NCBI RefSeq assembly: GCF_036588685.1
Contig: NC_086386.1
Location: 44,439,878 to 44,503,877 of the forward strand
Source of the DNA: Mytilus trossulus
Taxonomy: Eukaryota > Mollusca > Bivalvia > Mytilida > Mytilidae
DNA: 64,000 nucleotides
Direction: 5' to 3'
The translations under genes were made by a program, and so were the position numbers. The notes beneath the pieces are model-generated. The model made no database searches, was not told where the DNA came from, and saw only the letters and a program-made list of their open reading frames with translations. Shown in pieces: positions 22,269 through 33,504 of this stretch; the first letter of the stretch is position 1; every line of letters starts with the position of its first letter.

Positions 22269-25200
22269 CTGAAGGAAATACATGGTATACAATTATTAAT
22301 CAATCATAGGTATAACAAAACATAAATAAAGTACAAATATGTCTCTCTGCACAGTGAACCAATGAATGGTAACATAACCACAATGTTTCAATGATGTAAA
22401 TACCATGTAACATTCAAAAATGTACCTACCTTTTTAATTATGTATTCAACTATTCCATGAAAAATTGTAAATTGGGTTGCTGAAAGCTTGTTAATCATTG
22501 TTTTGTTGCTGTCTGTTTTATTTGCTTTTTTGTTTATTATTCAATCATACATCAGGCCTTCTCGATTTTTTCTTTTGTATCGTTTCAATTTCATTATGTT
22601 TGGGCCTCAGCTTACTTTACAGTATGGACATTACTCATTGTGGAAGGCTGTAAAGTGAATATATGTTTGTTCACATCAACATCATTTAGATATTACTTGC
22701 AAGTATATATGTGATTGTGTTCCAACATTATATCTTAAAATAGTGTTCATACCTTTAACAGTAATTTAACAACATCAAACTGTTCTGCAGCAGTAGCAGC
22801 AATCAGTGGTGTGTGCTGTTCGCCTTTCTCACATGGCATGTTGACATTAGCTCGTGCATTTAATAATGTTTGTATTAATCCATTGTGTCCTTCTTTAGAG
22901 GCTATATACAGTGGTGTTGCTCCTTCGTTGTTTACTGAATTCACAGTAGCACCACCTAAACATAGAATAGATGTTATAAGGCAGCTGTGATTAAATGTAA
23001 AAAAAAAATATTCATGTAAGTAATAAGGACAAAAATGAAGGAAAATTGCCAAATAGATATAAAAAAAATGTGGTATGAGTACCAATGAGACAACTCTCCA
23101 TCCAAGTCACAATGTATGTTATATTTATAGATATGAAGAAGTGGTATGAGTGCCCATGAGACAAATCTCCATCCAAGTCACAATTTGTAAAAGTAAACCA
23201 AATATATCAAATCACAGTTAAAAAAGGACAATATGAGATGTGGAGCAAATGTGCATTAGAAGGACATTTCATTTAATCTTTAACAGTAGAGAGATGTCTA
23301 CACAAAAGGTGAAGCTTTTAATTGTCCACAGTCTAATTGATTTAGCAAACCATTAATGAACTGATCAGTTTAGTGGACTGGTTAAAACATAAGCTCTAGA
23401 TTGGAAAGTTGATTACCGATCCTTGTCACCTTGTCCTTAAAGTTTTTTAGTTTTTAAAAAAAAGGCAAAAAAAAACAGTCTAGTGCTCAAAAGATTTTTT
23501 CTTACCATTTATGAGAGTTTGCAGTAGTTCTTTGTATGACTTCTCAGCTGCTACACAAATTGCCAAATTACCATTTGATAAGGGCTCATCTGGCTTAACT
23601 CCCTTTGATAGCAATGCTCCTACAATCTAAACAGAATTAATGGATAAATGATTACAAATGTTAATATGGGACAGATATTAGGAAGACAGCAACCCAACAA
23701 CACAAAAAGATGAAAATAAAAGTCAATACACATTCTTCAAATATGGATAGGTGTCTATACACTGTGCAATGTCCTACATTTGAAGGTATTTAGTGAGGAA
23801 CTGTTAAATTTAAAACCTATAAAATCAAAAACCTGTTTAAGATTTACTATATTTTATATAGTTATTAGTTTTTATTTCTTGAATAATTAAAAATGTAAAT
23901 GTACTTCTTTTTAAATTGTTTTCAATGAACAAGTAGCAAATGAAACTTTAAATCTGAATCTCAAAGTATCAAGTTATTGATCTTAAAGCAACGCTTAACC
24001 AAAACTAAATATCATATATATATATATATTATATGGGTTGATGTTTAGACGAGTTGTATATACATTATGTACACAGCCATGTATCACCATCATTGATGGC
24101 GATCCGATGGATACATCTGTTGTAGGGTTGTCACTGACTCAGACGTACTTATGAATATAATTATTTTCTGTGACTGTATCTTACATTAATTTGTAGGATC
24201 CTTTACTATAGATAATTTAGCTGATCTATAACAATAACATCTTCATGCCTTATATATCATGTACTGTAGTACGCCACTAGATTAAAACTGACGTGGAAAG
24301 GTAACACATGGCCAGCGAAAGCTCTTTTTATAGAGCCCAGGTGTAAATGTGGTCTAGCGGGAGGGCTGCAGTGCAGGCGATTTGGTGTCACAATATCACA
24401 GTAGCATGGGTTCAAATCCTGGCGAGGGAAGAACCAAATATTTGCGAAAAGCAAATTTACAGATCTAACATTGTTGGGTTGATGTTTAGACGAGTTGTAT
24501 ATATATATAATGTATATATAACTCGTCTACATATATATATAGACGAGTTGTATATACATTATGTACACAGCCATGTATCACCATCATTGATGGCGATCCG
24601 ATGGATACATCTGTTGTAGGGTTGTCACTGACTCAGACGTACTTATGAATATAATTATTTTCTGTGACTGTATCTTACATTAATTTGTAGGATCCTTTAC
24701 TATAGATGATTTAGCTGATCTGTAACAATAACATCTTCATGTCTTATATATCATGTACTGTAGTATGCCGCTAGATTAAAATTTAAAACTGACGTGGAAA
24801 GGTAACACATGCCCACCGAAAGCTCTTTTTAAAGAGCCCAGGTGGTCATGTGGTCTAGCGGGACAGCTGCAGTGCAGGCGATTTGGTGTCACGATATCAC
24901 AGTAGCATGGGTTTGAATCCCGGCGAGGGAAGAACCAAAAATTTGCGAAAGCAAATTTACAGATCTAACATTGTTGGGTTGATGTTTAGACGAGTTGTAT
25001 ATATATATATATATATATAAACGCCTAAAAAGTGTACATAACAACACCAATAACACAAAAAGGAACTATAAATGTAATTATTTATAAATATTTCGGATAA
25101 CAGATACATGTATCCTTCATCAGTATATATGATTGTGATGTTGAATGAATCAATTATCAGTCTACTTAGATTAAGCTGTTACAATCTTGAAGTTTATACA

Positions 25201-28200
25201 ATTAAAAAGGTCAAATCGAACATCAGGTAAGACGCTTGCACAGTTCTAAAAATGTGTTAAACACGACTTAGGTTATATGACTATTTACATCAGAGAGTTC
25301 AAATATATGCTTTAAATTAAAACATGTCTGTGTAAAATGATTCTCCACTACAGTCTGTGGTAACTGAGAAAATTACTTTTACTCAAAAGTTAAACACAGC
25401 CATTCTTGCATAAAATGAAGGTGAAGACAGCATAATTTAAGAGTGAACCTATGATTATGAACATGATGCATTAGCTGATAAAAAAAACACACTTCTCTGT
25501 GATACAAAATATTTCTTCCCTTACTTTACAGTACATGCAGTATGGGGATAGAAATTGAGCTGGTCCATTATTCTAAGTTTCATTTAAGTAACAAAATATA
25601 TAAGTATCACAATTTACTAAAGTTAGTGGTTAGCAGAGTTTAAATATGCAAAAATACAATCATGTTCGAAACAGCAAACTTTATTCTTCAATCCAAAAGA
25701 AAGACAAACAGATGAATGCAGCAGTTCAGTGAGATAATTCTTCATTATGACATAAATATTTCTGTTCTCCATTTATACTGTATACCTTACAACAAAATTA
25801 TTTTCATTTACCTGTGTACATTATTCTATTCAACCGCATTTGTTCAAGGTTATGGTTGTTTTTCTGAAATTGTTTAACATCTAACACTTTTATTTTATTG
25901 ATTTTGTATTTACATTGTGTCACACATCAAATTTCTTTGTACAGTGTATGTTCACTTGTGTTTATATGTCTTTTGATTGAATTAAGCCATTTTGATTGAT
26001 ATTTTATAGTATGTTTTTCTATGTTGTGATGTTATATTATTGTTTCAGACAAAGATGAAGGTTGGTACATTTTTGTACCTATTAAAACATTTAAACCAAC
26101 TGAATTTGTTTGGACCTGTCCTAAGTCAGTAATATGTCAGTCATTGTCGTTTGTTGATGTGGTTCATAATTGATTCTCGAGGTATTTTTTCAAACAGATT
26201 AGACCATTGGTTTTCTTGTTTAAATGGGTTTACACTAGTTATTTTTGACCTGTTATGAATTGCTGATCAGTGTGAGCCAAGGCTCCGTGTTAAAACTGTA
26301 CTTTGACCTTTAATTAAGAAATAATTCCTTCATGTCATTCTCTATGCTCATTTTAACATGGGTAGGCATTATATTTGTTGATATTTTACACTGAGCGTTA
26401 GCGAGGTGTAAAATGTGGTCAAATATAATGCCTACCCATGTTAAAATTAGCATAGAGCATGACATGAAGGAATTATTTCGATTCTAATATGACAAATACA
26501 ATATATTTATAGGTCGCAGCGTACAAAAATACTGTAAGAACGTTTGACTGTTCCCGTTAACGTTTCCTCCCCGAGGAGTTATGTTTATTACATTTCATAT
26601 TTGATAAGTTTAAAAACTACAAGCAAGGTAAATATATGTCGTTTGATAAAATTATATAATAAGAGTTTATGTTAGCTGCTTAAATGTAAATATTTAAAAT
26701 GATAACGATGGAAATAACGTTAATATAAACAGTAAGTCCGTGCGCATGTGTCAAACATATTTTTTGTGCTCATTAGAACACGGCATTGTTAACAAAGAGT
26801 AATAAGGACGTCATATTAGAATGGTTTACTTTTACAAAATGTGACTCGGATGGAGAGTTGTCTCATTGGCACTCATAATATATTTTTTTAACCTATAACA
26901 GGAAAAAACCATAGCAAATAATAATCTGCATCAGACAGGATATGGCATTGGGTTCTATTTGGACTTTTATATTAAATCATTTTTTCCATGATAAAAAAGC
27001 TTCTATTTGTTAAATGCATACACTTTGTGTTTCTAAAAAAAATAGATTCAACATAGCTTGAACTCTTTTGAGTTTTGATGAAAATCAATATTATACATCA
27101 TAGCTGATACCTTAATTTTCAAACAAAATGACCTATTTTATATCCAGTCATTGCATTCATATATTATGATTCATTGTGATAATGGCCAAAAATAAAATCA
27201 CTGCACACAGGGGACATATTTTGGCCTTATCAGAACATTTCCTTTAAATCTGATTAAAGTTATATATTACTGATAAGATATAGGAAGTGCTCTATTGATG
27301 AACCATATCCTTATTAATGTATAGTGCCCTCCTATGTTCAGGCTTTCCATGCTGTATATTATTATTTTCAAAATACATGTACTTACCTTTGATAAATTTC
27401 TGTTGACAGCATCTTCAAATGGTGTAACATTGTGTCTGTCATGGAAATTATAATCACATCCTTTCTCTATCAAAAATACTCCAATATCTTCATTACCTTG
27501 GAAACATATAAATAAATATATCAAATATTACAGAGACATGTACTCCGAAAAAAAAATTGTAGGGAAATTCTAATTTGTTCATGATTTTATGCAAAAATGC
27601 TTATTTTCATCAAAAATTTGCAATAATATTCATAATATTGTAAGCAATCTAGTTTGTAATGAAGACAACTTTGTATCAACTTAACCAATTCAAAATGATA
27701 AAAGAATGTTTGTTTTCTACAAATGTACAAATTACGATCAAACTGCAAGGTGTCAAGAAGTGCCAACTTCTGAGTTCATTCTGTAATATAAATGTGCATA
27801 AAAAAATATGCCAAACAAATTCATTGCAACACATTGTTTTATACTAATTTTTTTTTATTACTGTTTACTTAGAAATGTTTTTGATGATTCTAATGTATTG
27901 TAAAAATTCAACAGGAAATGTTCTGTTAAGATTCCTGTTTGCTCAATGCTAAGTTTTCTGTGTACAATATTATCAGATTATCTGGACTATATGGTACTGC
28001 TTATGTGTTGTTGTTTTTTGTCTTTGTTGTTTCATGTAGATTTTTTGCTTTATTGGGTATTAAAACATTTCTAATTTAGTATGTGTGTCTGTCATAATTT
28101 ATCACTTACAAACATGACTTATGTACAAAAAATGATGTAAATTGAATTCTTTTATTACAATTTTTTCATATTTCAACAGAACAACCTCTCTGGCATCAGT

Positions 28201-28774
28201 TTAAATTGTTTAAAGCTTAAGTGTGGAAGTACTTGAGTTCATTGAAAACAGGGTCAATTCAAAAACATTTATGCTTCTACGCTTAGCACACATGTACAGT
28301 ATTAAGGAATAAGAGCAAAGACTGGTCAGCTCGAACTCAAAATAATGTCTCTGGGTATAAGGATATGTCTTTTTGTGAAATGTTTACTTGTGAACTAGCA
28401 CACAAAAATCTCTGACTCTGTATGTTTGTGTACAAGAAAGGTTATATTCCTATTACATAAACAAGCTCTTGTCTTCAATATCATATAATTTGCTATCAAA
28501 AGTTTTTAATCAGCCATCCAACAGCATCCTATTCTAATCAAATCAAATACAAGCTAACTTTTAAAATAAAGACTATTTATAGGTTTATACTTTTATATAA
28601 TTTACTGTAAGTTTTATTTTTTTTAATATGAATACCTTCCTGAATTGCTACTTGTAATGGTGTCCATCCGTAAAATAAACAATTGATATCAACTCCAGCT
28701 CCCAAAAGCTCTTCAAGTTTTTCTTTGTCATTTTCTCTAACAGAAAGATGTAAATGTTGTTCTCCACTTGCCAT
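22050..28774 (-). CDS. Ankyrin-repeat protein, 263 residues (5 coding exons)
   Basis: Minus-strand exons 28774-28636, 27496-27387, 23626-23506, 22955-22753 and 22268-22050 have consensus splice borders and join in one frame to 263 codons plus stop. The product is almost entirely ankyrin repeats, about seven, from a first helix pair at residues ~7-28 to a final DGVTIMDEA repeat. TPL or TPF turn motifs recur (GWTPLQVA, NVTPFEDA, GATPLYIA, HTPLIAA, GWTPLWHA), with helices such as LLEELLGAG and MKLLLKSGA. Ankyrin stacks bind partner proteins, usually in the cytoplasm. No signal peptide, membrane segment or second domain is seen. The ATG directly follows an acceptor AG, so at least one 5' non-coding exon lies upstream. 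The specific orthologue is not recognised. Confidence 0.8.
22753..22955 (-). CDS. Ankyrin gene, coding exon 4
   Basis: It is 203 bp, phase 1 to 0, with acceptor ATGTTTAG and donor GTATGA. It encodes two canonical ankyrin repeats (GATPLYIASKEGHNGLIQTL and HTPLIAATAAEQFDVVKLLL). Confidence 0.85.
23070..23185. repeat. 71-bp tandem duplication of a repeat end
   Basis: GTGGTATGAGTACCAATGAG at 23070 recurs as GTGGTATGAGTGCCCATGAG at 23141, each followed by CTCCATCCAAGTCACAAT. It is the reverse complement of the end of repeat family R3 (compare 26840-26880). It lies in an intron of the ankyrin gene. Confidence 0.75.
23506..23626 (-). CDS. Ankyrin gene, coding exon 3
   Basis: It is 121 bp, phase 0 to 1, with acceptor CTGTTTAG and donor GTAAGA. 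It encodes IVGALLSKGVKPDEP followed by a degenerate repeat ending KELLQTLIN. Confidence 0.8.
24339..24435 (+). repeat. tRNA-like pol III promoter region, unit 1
   Basis: The A box TGGTCTAGCGGG (24350-24361) and B box GGGTTCAAATCCTGG (24408-24422) match internal pol III promoter consensus. A variable-arm-like hairpin (GTGTCACAATATCAC) suggests descent from a class II tRNA such as Leu or Ser. Acceptor and anticodon arms do not fold properly, so this is a SINE head and not a tRNA gene. Confidence 0.7.
24840..24936 (+). repeat. tRNA-like pol III promoter region, unit 2
   Basis: The same arrangement as unit 1, with A box at 24851-24862 and B box GGGTTTGAATCCCGG at 24909-24923. Small differences between units show they are not a fresh duplication. 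Confidence 0.7.
25017..26104. other. Ankyrin-gene intron, little recognised
   Basis: A TA microsatellite at about 25000 is followed by a stretch at 25060-25130 (ATTTCGGATAACAG, TCCTTCATCAG) that recalls tails of Penelope-type elements, but too little is present to name it. The rest shows no exon or repeat. Confidence 0.4.
26105..26882 (+). repeat. Interspersed repeat family R3, copy 2, split by an insertion
   Basis: Its first part (26105-26310) and last part (26826-26882) align with 14871-15150, where they are nearly contiguous. The intervening ~515 bp are absent from copy 1 and contain the hairpin at 26317-26482, so a foldback element inserted into the older repeat. Confidence 0.7.
26317..26482. 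repeat. Long hairpin (foldback element) nested in a repeat
   Basis: Left arm 26317-26391 pairs with right arm 26406-26482. Arms share AAATAATTCCTTCATGTCAT, CATGGGTAGGCATTATATTT and TTTTACAC, with a 14-nt loop around GAGCGTTAGCGA. A second inverted pair, ATTCTAATATGAC at about 26481 and GTCATATTAGAAT at about 26809, brackets the remainder of the insertion. Confidence 0.82.
27387..27496 (-). CDS. Ankyrin gene, coding exon 2
   Basis: It is 110 bp, entering in phase 1 and leaving in phase 0 at donor GTAAGT. It encodes an ankyrin repeat with LIEKGCDYNFHDRHNVTPF. Confidence 0.82.
27497..28635. other. Ankyrin-gene intron 1, nothing recognised
   Basis: AT-rich intron between the first two coding exons. 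No repeat or conserved element was seen. Confidence 0.5.
28636..28774 (-). CDS. Ankyrin gene, coding exon 1
   Basis: ATG (28774-28772) lies immediately after a TTTTTCAG acceptor; the donor is GTATTC. It encodes residues 1-46 and one base of codon 47. MASGEQHLHLSVREND reads as a natural ankyrin-protein N-terminus. Confidence 0.8.
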
Positions 28775-29360
28775 CTGAAAAATATATATATACATTGTAG
28801 GCTGGTACCTTTACATGGGAGTCAAGACTGAAGACAATACACCTTGAAAATCTGTCCAGGTTGACCCGAGAGTCTGGTTACCACGATTTCTCGAGGATAG
28901 CAAGAACTAATTAATATCCCAAGGACCAATTAATTTTCAAGAAAATATGGTTTTTAACTGCTTTGACTAGTATACATGTATTTTTTTTAACATGGAATTT
29001 GCAGACAAAACATGGTAATCTATTTCTTGAAGTAAAATTGTACTTTTATTGAGTAAACACAACTTATATCTTTAATTCTTAATATTATTTACTTTAATAT
29101 TTTGTTTAAATTATGACACCATGTAAAATAAAATTTTTGTGACAAATCAATTGGTCTTTGTGACATTAATTAGTTTTTGTAACTTAGTATCTCTGGAAAT
29201 CATAATACCACGAGAATCTGCCCTGCTTGAACTATGTATAGACTTCATACAACAAGTACTTTTCCGTTGTGATGTATATTTTATTTTATCCTGATCATGA
29301 TTATGACGTCAAAATTTTAAGTGAACTTATGTGATGTCCTGAAATGCATTGAAATGGCAG

Positions 29361-30050
29361 ACAAAAAGCGATATATACATAGACTTACATCTAGAAATAG
29401 ACAACGAGGGTCGATTAAAAATTAAACTTTACGACAAGAGAGACGATTTCCAATTGTGAACTTTCCATTTCTAAGTAGCAACATTCCAGCAGCACCTGCA
29501 TACGGTGTACATGTATAAATCTCCCAATTGATACAATATTCCCTTGCTTGCATTTCCTATCATAATTTTCTTTATAAAGGATTATCAAGGTTGTTGCTCA
29601 CAAGGAAGCTATTAAATCAAAAGTTCCAAATGATGAAGTTGAATTCATCTCTTCCTCAATTTTACTGAGTGATGCCATCACAAGTTGGTTGATTGTTATG
29701 GATTAACCATTTCACAAATGATATCAGATATGTTCCTTACATTGTAACTACCATCCCCTTCCCTTTCATGAATGTGAGCTACCGAATTAGACTATTTACC
29801 GAATTTGTTATCTCATAAGCAACACGGCGGGTGCCACATGTGGAGCAGGATTTGCTTACCATTCCAGAGCATCTGAGATCACCCCTAGTTTTTGGTGGGG
29901 TTCGTGTTGTTAATTCTTAAGTTTTCTATGTTGTGTCATGTTTACTATTGTTTGTCCTTTTCATTTTAGCCTAGGCGTTGTCAGTTTATTTTCGATTTAT
30001 GAGTTTGACTGTTCCTCTGGTATCTTTTGTCATTCTTTCCTTGACATACA
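29361..30050 (+). pseudogene. Relic of a reverse-transcriptase retroelement, 3' part
   Basis: Broken frames encode pieces such as IDLHLEIDNEGRLKIKLYDK, PIVNFPFLSSNIPAAPAYGV and a following arginine/leucine-rich segment. They match the C-terminal part of retroelement proteins commonly annotated as reverse transcriptase domain-containing in bivalves. Stops and frameshifts interrupt it from about 29456 on. The non-coding tail (29815-30050) also occurs at 12870-13072. The RT core itself is not present. Its clade (possibly Penelope-related) is uncertain. Confidence 0.65.
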
Positions 30051-30401
30051 AAAATGTATATATATAACAATTACAGTATAAGAGAGTACAAATGTAGTAA
30101 TGGATGTCCTTGACGGTCAGGTGTCAAATGGTCATTTCAGGCTACTGTTAAATTACTAGAGTCAAATTAGTCAAAATATCCTCAATATGTTTTTTCTAAC
30201 ATCTCAAAAAATCATTGTTACCTTTATTTTTGGAAAATAAATAGTGTAATATGTCAAGATCAGTCAATTTTTTTTATTATCTAATAGAACGTGTACATTT
30301 TTATTGTCATGCACCAAAAATTATCGTTAACATCATTTGGCAAGATTTTGTTCTGTTATTCATCATGAACATGTCCCCATTTTCACCGGTATCAGGTCTG
30401 T

Positions 30402-31124
30402 TCGCGCCCAATATACTTTCGCACCCTACACGTTCGCACCTCGCACGTTCGCACCCAAGGTCCGTTCGCACTCTACATGTTCGCACCCAATTTTAATTCA
30501 AATTCCAGTTGAATAATTGGGATATCATGATTGTTGTTTTTAATTGCTTTCGTGTAAATACTGAATGTATTTATAGCTTGCTATGAGTAAAAGATTGAAG
30601 ATTTTAAATGAAAAACACAAAACATAATTGTTTTTAACAGCTTGGTCCCTTTGATCTGAAACAATGAAACAATAAAATATAGCAATACACTATTATAACC
30701 AAAACATGATCAAACATGATAAAATTTATTCAACACAAAAAAAAAAAACGTAGTCAGAATCTCACTCCATTTTGAAACAAGTCAATGAAACAAAGTTATA
30801 GGAATACACTAACCAAAACATGATTAAGAGTTATTCAACACAAAATAAAATGTTGACAGAATCCCACTTTATTTAGAAAGGAATATTATTTTTTATAACA
30901 ATACACTATCAAAAACATAATTAAGATTTATTCAACACATTAACAACGAAAACAATTATACTTATAAGAATACTACTTGCCAAAACTTGATTACAAAGTT
31001 ATTAAACCCAAAACCAATTAAAATTGGGCGCGAACGGACTTTGGGTGCGAACATGTAGGGTGCGAAAGTGAAAGGGGGCGAACATGAGTGGGTGCGAACA
31101 TGAATGGGTGCGAACGGACCCGGA
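30402..31124. mobile_element. Foldback element with arms made of iterated TTCGCACC motifs
   Basis: Left arm 30402-30497 contains six copies of (G/T)TTCGC(A/G)C(C/T) spaced about 13-17 bp. Right arm 31016-31124 contains about seven in reverse complement. Both inner ends read CGCACCCAATTTTAATT or CGCGCCCAATTTTAATT, and outer ends resemble GGTC(T/C)GTTCGC. About 520 bp of AT-rich spacer with short internal repeats (CAACACA, AACCAAAACATGAT) separates them. No ORF and no clear target duplication. It is GC-rich islands in AT-rich DNA. Confidence 0.8.
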
Positions 31125-31739
31125 TTCATTACAACCCTCATATAAAGACCTGAAAGTCCCTGTGCCACAACATTGCACAAAGGAAAACTGAGTGTTGTCA
31201 TGGTTGTATGGTGTTACAAGTCCAAATGTAGAAAATTCATGTGTTTAATATTTCGATAACCAAAGGGCGAAGAGGCCTATTGTGATTATGACACCTCTAT
31301 CCCATAAGAGTGAATGAATCAAATTCATAATTATATTACTTTGAAAACTTCAAAAAGTTTTCAAGATTGACAAGAACCTGCAATTTTTAGGCTAGAAATA
31401 AGTTACCTTTCTAAGTTTTTAGCTAACTGTGAACAACCTATCTAATTAGATTGATGTAATTACTTTGGATTTGTTTCTTTTTAGTATTCCTTGTTTGATT
31501 AGAAATTACAAAAAAAACAGGATTTGCATAAATGGAAAATAGCGTCTTAGTAACCAAGATTGCAACGACTAAAACCCGTTGGTAGTCGGACGACACTGTT
31601 ATGGTTACGGTTTTTAAAATTATAATAAAAACCGATGTTGACAGTTCATAAATGACTAATCGAAATGATTTCGTGCTTTTCTAGATTAGTGTTCAATTAC
31701 CTAATCTGTAATTATATACGATAAGAAAGGTTTTCCACG

Positions 31740-31900
31740 TGGCTTTGTTTACGCGTCCTTCGCAACAACCGGAAGTAATATCCGCATGATGATCACATGA
31801 TGAATTACAGCTGACGTCATATTTTGACAGCCATGTCAAAGAAAGAGAAGATGTAGAGTATAGTATTTAGAGAAGCCAGCAATTGAATTATCTGCATTAG
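31740..31900 (+). promoter_or_regulatory. Candidate promoter and first non-coding exon, possibly of Rab9
   Basis: A locally GC-richer stretch holds an ETS-like CCGGAAGT (about 31770), a near-E-box ATCACATGAT and a full CRE-like TGACGTCA (about 31813). It is followed by a possible exon ending at a CATTAG/GTAAAG donor at 31900. The Rab9 gene needs an upstream first exon because its non-coding exon at 37289 begins with an acceptor. The ankyrin gene on the other strand also needs one, so a shared bidirectional promoter is possible. This is inference only. Confidence 0.35.
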
Positions 31901-33287
31901 GTAAAGACATTGTACATGTGTAAAATTCAAAGTAAAATATGCTCTCACGCATCAGCACATCCCATGACAATGACCAACAATGAAACATGTCTTTATTTAG
32001 AAAAAGGGGGAGACAGTAAGAAATTACAAACTACCATATGTATAAAGCCTAAAGTATATATCTCATTGTCCATTAGGAAACATAACATGTATTTTCAGCA
32101 AGGTAACATGTTTATGCGATATAATTGAACAATACTTCACAATATGATGATAGGGTAACCCGAGAGAATGATTCTTCTTGCAAAGTAGCCTGTTTCTGCT
32201 GGGACTCGAACCCTGTCTGTCTGTGTTACTGTACAAGACAGCGCATAAACTGACTGAGCTAAAGAAGTACTTCCTAAGCTCAACTATTTATATATATATA
32301 TATGTTTTTTTGTCATATTAATTTTAAATTAAGTCAATATGTACATAGCACACATGTTCTAGGAAGTTTTACACTCCTACCTAGGAGTCTGCTCCTATAT
32401 TCGGGAGAAGAAGGAATCCCTTCACACTAGACACATGCACTTGATCGAATTTTTGATGCCATTTCAATGGACTTGTCCTCAGTCTGCATTGGAACATATT
32501 TAGATATATATATACATACATTATCGCTATTTGTCCGTAATTACGGGTCATCACACATGTTCCCTTAAAACATTTTAAAATATTGACGTCATGATACCAA
32601 ATATCTGATGCCATTATTAAGTAAAAGTGATTGTTCATGTACAGAATTCCTGCCTGCCCTAAATAGAAGTCCCCTGCCCTTGGTGTCCTTACCCCAGCCG
32701 TTCTGCCCTCCACAGTGTAGGACACAGCCGGTCGCCTGGTCGCCAAATGCGACCAAAACCTTGATTGGGCGATCAGAAACTGTAAAAAGATAGATAGTTA
32801 CTGACCCAAAAATAAATCATTGGGCGAGTGCATTAATATTCTCAAAATCGTAAATTACTCCTATTTAACACACCCCAATTTCAGAACAATCATTTTCAGG
32901 AATCCTTTGGTCACATTGTTACTTAAAAACGTACAAGTTGAGGAGGTGTTCCATAATTGGAAGGATATACAGAAGAATAATTGCAATAGAATATTAACAT
33001 GGCGGATGACAAACACATCGTGCGTGATATTGCTTGTTTAGTGGGTCAAATAAGGCTTTACTGGTAATGGTGATCGCTAAACAAATTGTGTTTTATAAAA
33101 GATAACGACAGTCATTGACAGTAAAATCTCGCCTGACCCACTAAACCAAACAAGGACAAGGGAATTATGAAAAGAACTCCAAACACGGATACAACTGAGA
33201 AGCTGTTAAACTATTTTTCATACGATTGTGGATAGTAAACCCCCAAGTACAGAAACAAGTGATAAGAAAATATTACGTTTATAAAGG

Positions 33288-33504
33288 GGGTCTCATTGGG
33301 GTTTCCGATCCCTGATCCCTCTTACTGTTTTGTCAGATTCCCGTATCCTGCTTACATTATGTATGTAAGCAATTCTCACATTTTTGTCATTTCCCCGGTC
33401 CCGCAAGACCTCATTTCCCTTTCAGGCCACAATAATTTGACTTTCACGTTTCCACTTACAAAAAATCGGCAATCCCGCGTCACACTTAGACCCCAATGAG
33501 ACCC
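33288..33504. mobile_element. Short TIR element (MITE) with perfect 14-bp ends
   Basis: GGGTCTCATTGGGG (33288-33301) and CCCCAATGAGACCC (33491-33504) are exact inverted repeats around 217 bp. The interior is pyrimidine-rich and richer in C than its surroundings, without an ORF of its own. The target duplication is not clear. Confidence 0.7.

Larger units (their letters stand above)
24047..25016 (+). mobile_element. Tandem pair of tRNA-derived SINE-like units (period 494 bp)
   Basis: Unit 1 (24047-24540) and unit 2 (from 24541) both start AGACGAGTTGTATATACATT and share nearly all of their sequence. Each holds a tRNA-like promoter region and ends in GTTGGGTTGATGTTTAGACG plus TA repeats; the same sequence also precedes unit 1 at 24034. 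The structure recalls molluscan tRNA-related SINEs of the V-SINE group, but the family assignment is from memory. The pair lies in an intron of the ankyrin gene, antisense to it. Confidence 0.7.

Noticed and set aside
24339-24435. Possible tRNA gene
   Set aside because: A and B boxes are good, but the acceptor and anticodon stems do not close and the same sequence recurs 494 bp away inside a repeat unit, so it is a SINE head.
25060-25130. Tail of a Penelope-type element (TTTCGGATAACAG, CCTTCATCAG)
   Set aside because: Only a short resemblance from memory; no coding sequence or second copy in the window.
32381-32746. 121-codon minus-strand open frame
   Set aside because: No family resemblance, no splice-supported partner exons, and composition like non-coding DNA around it.
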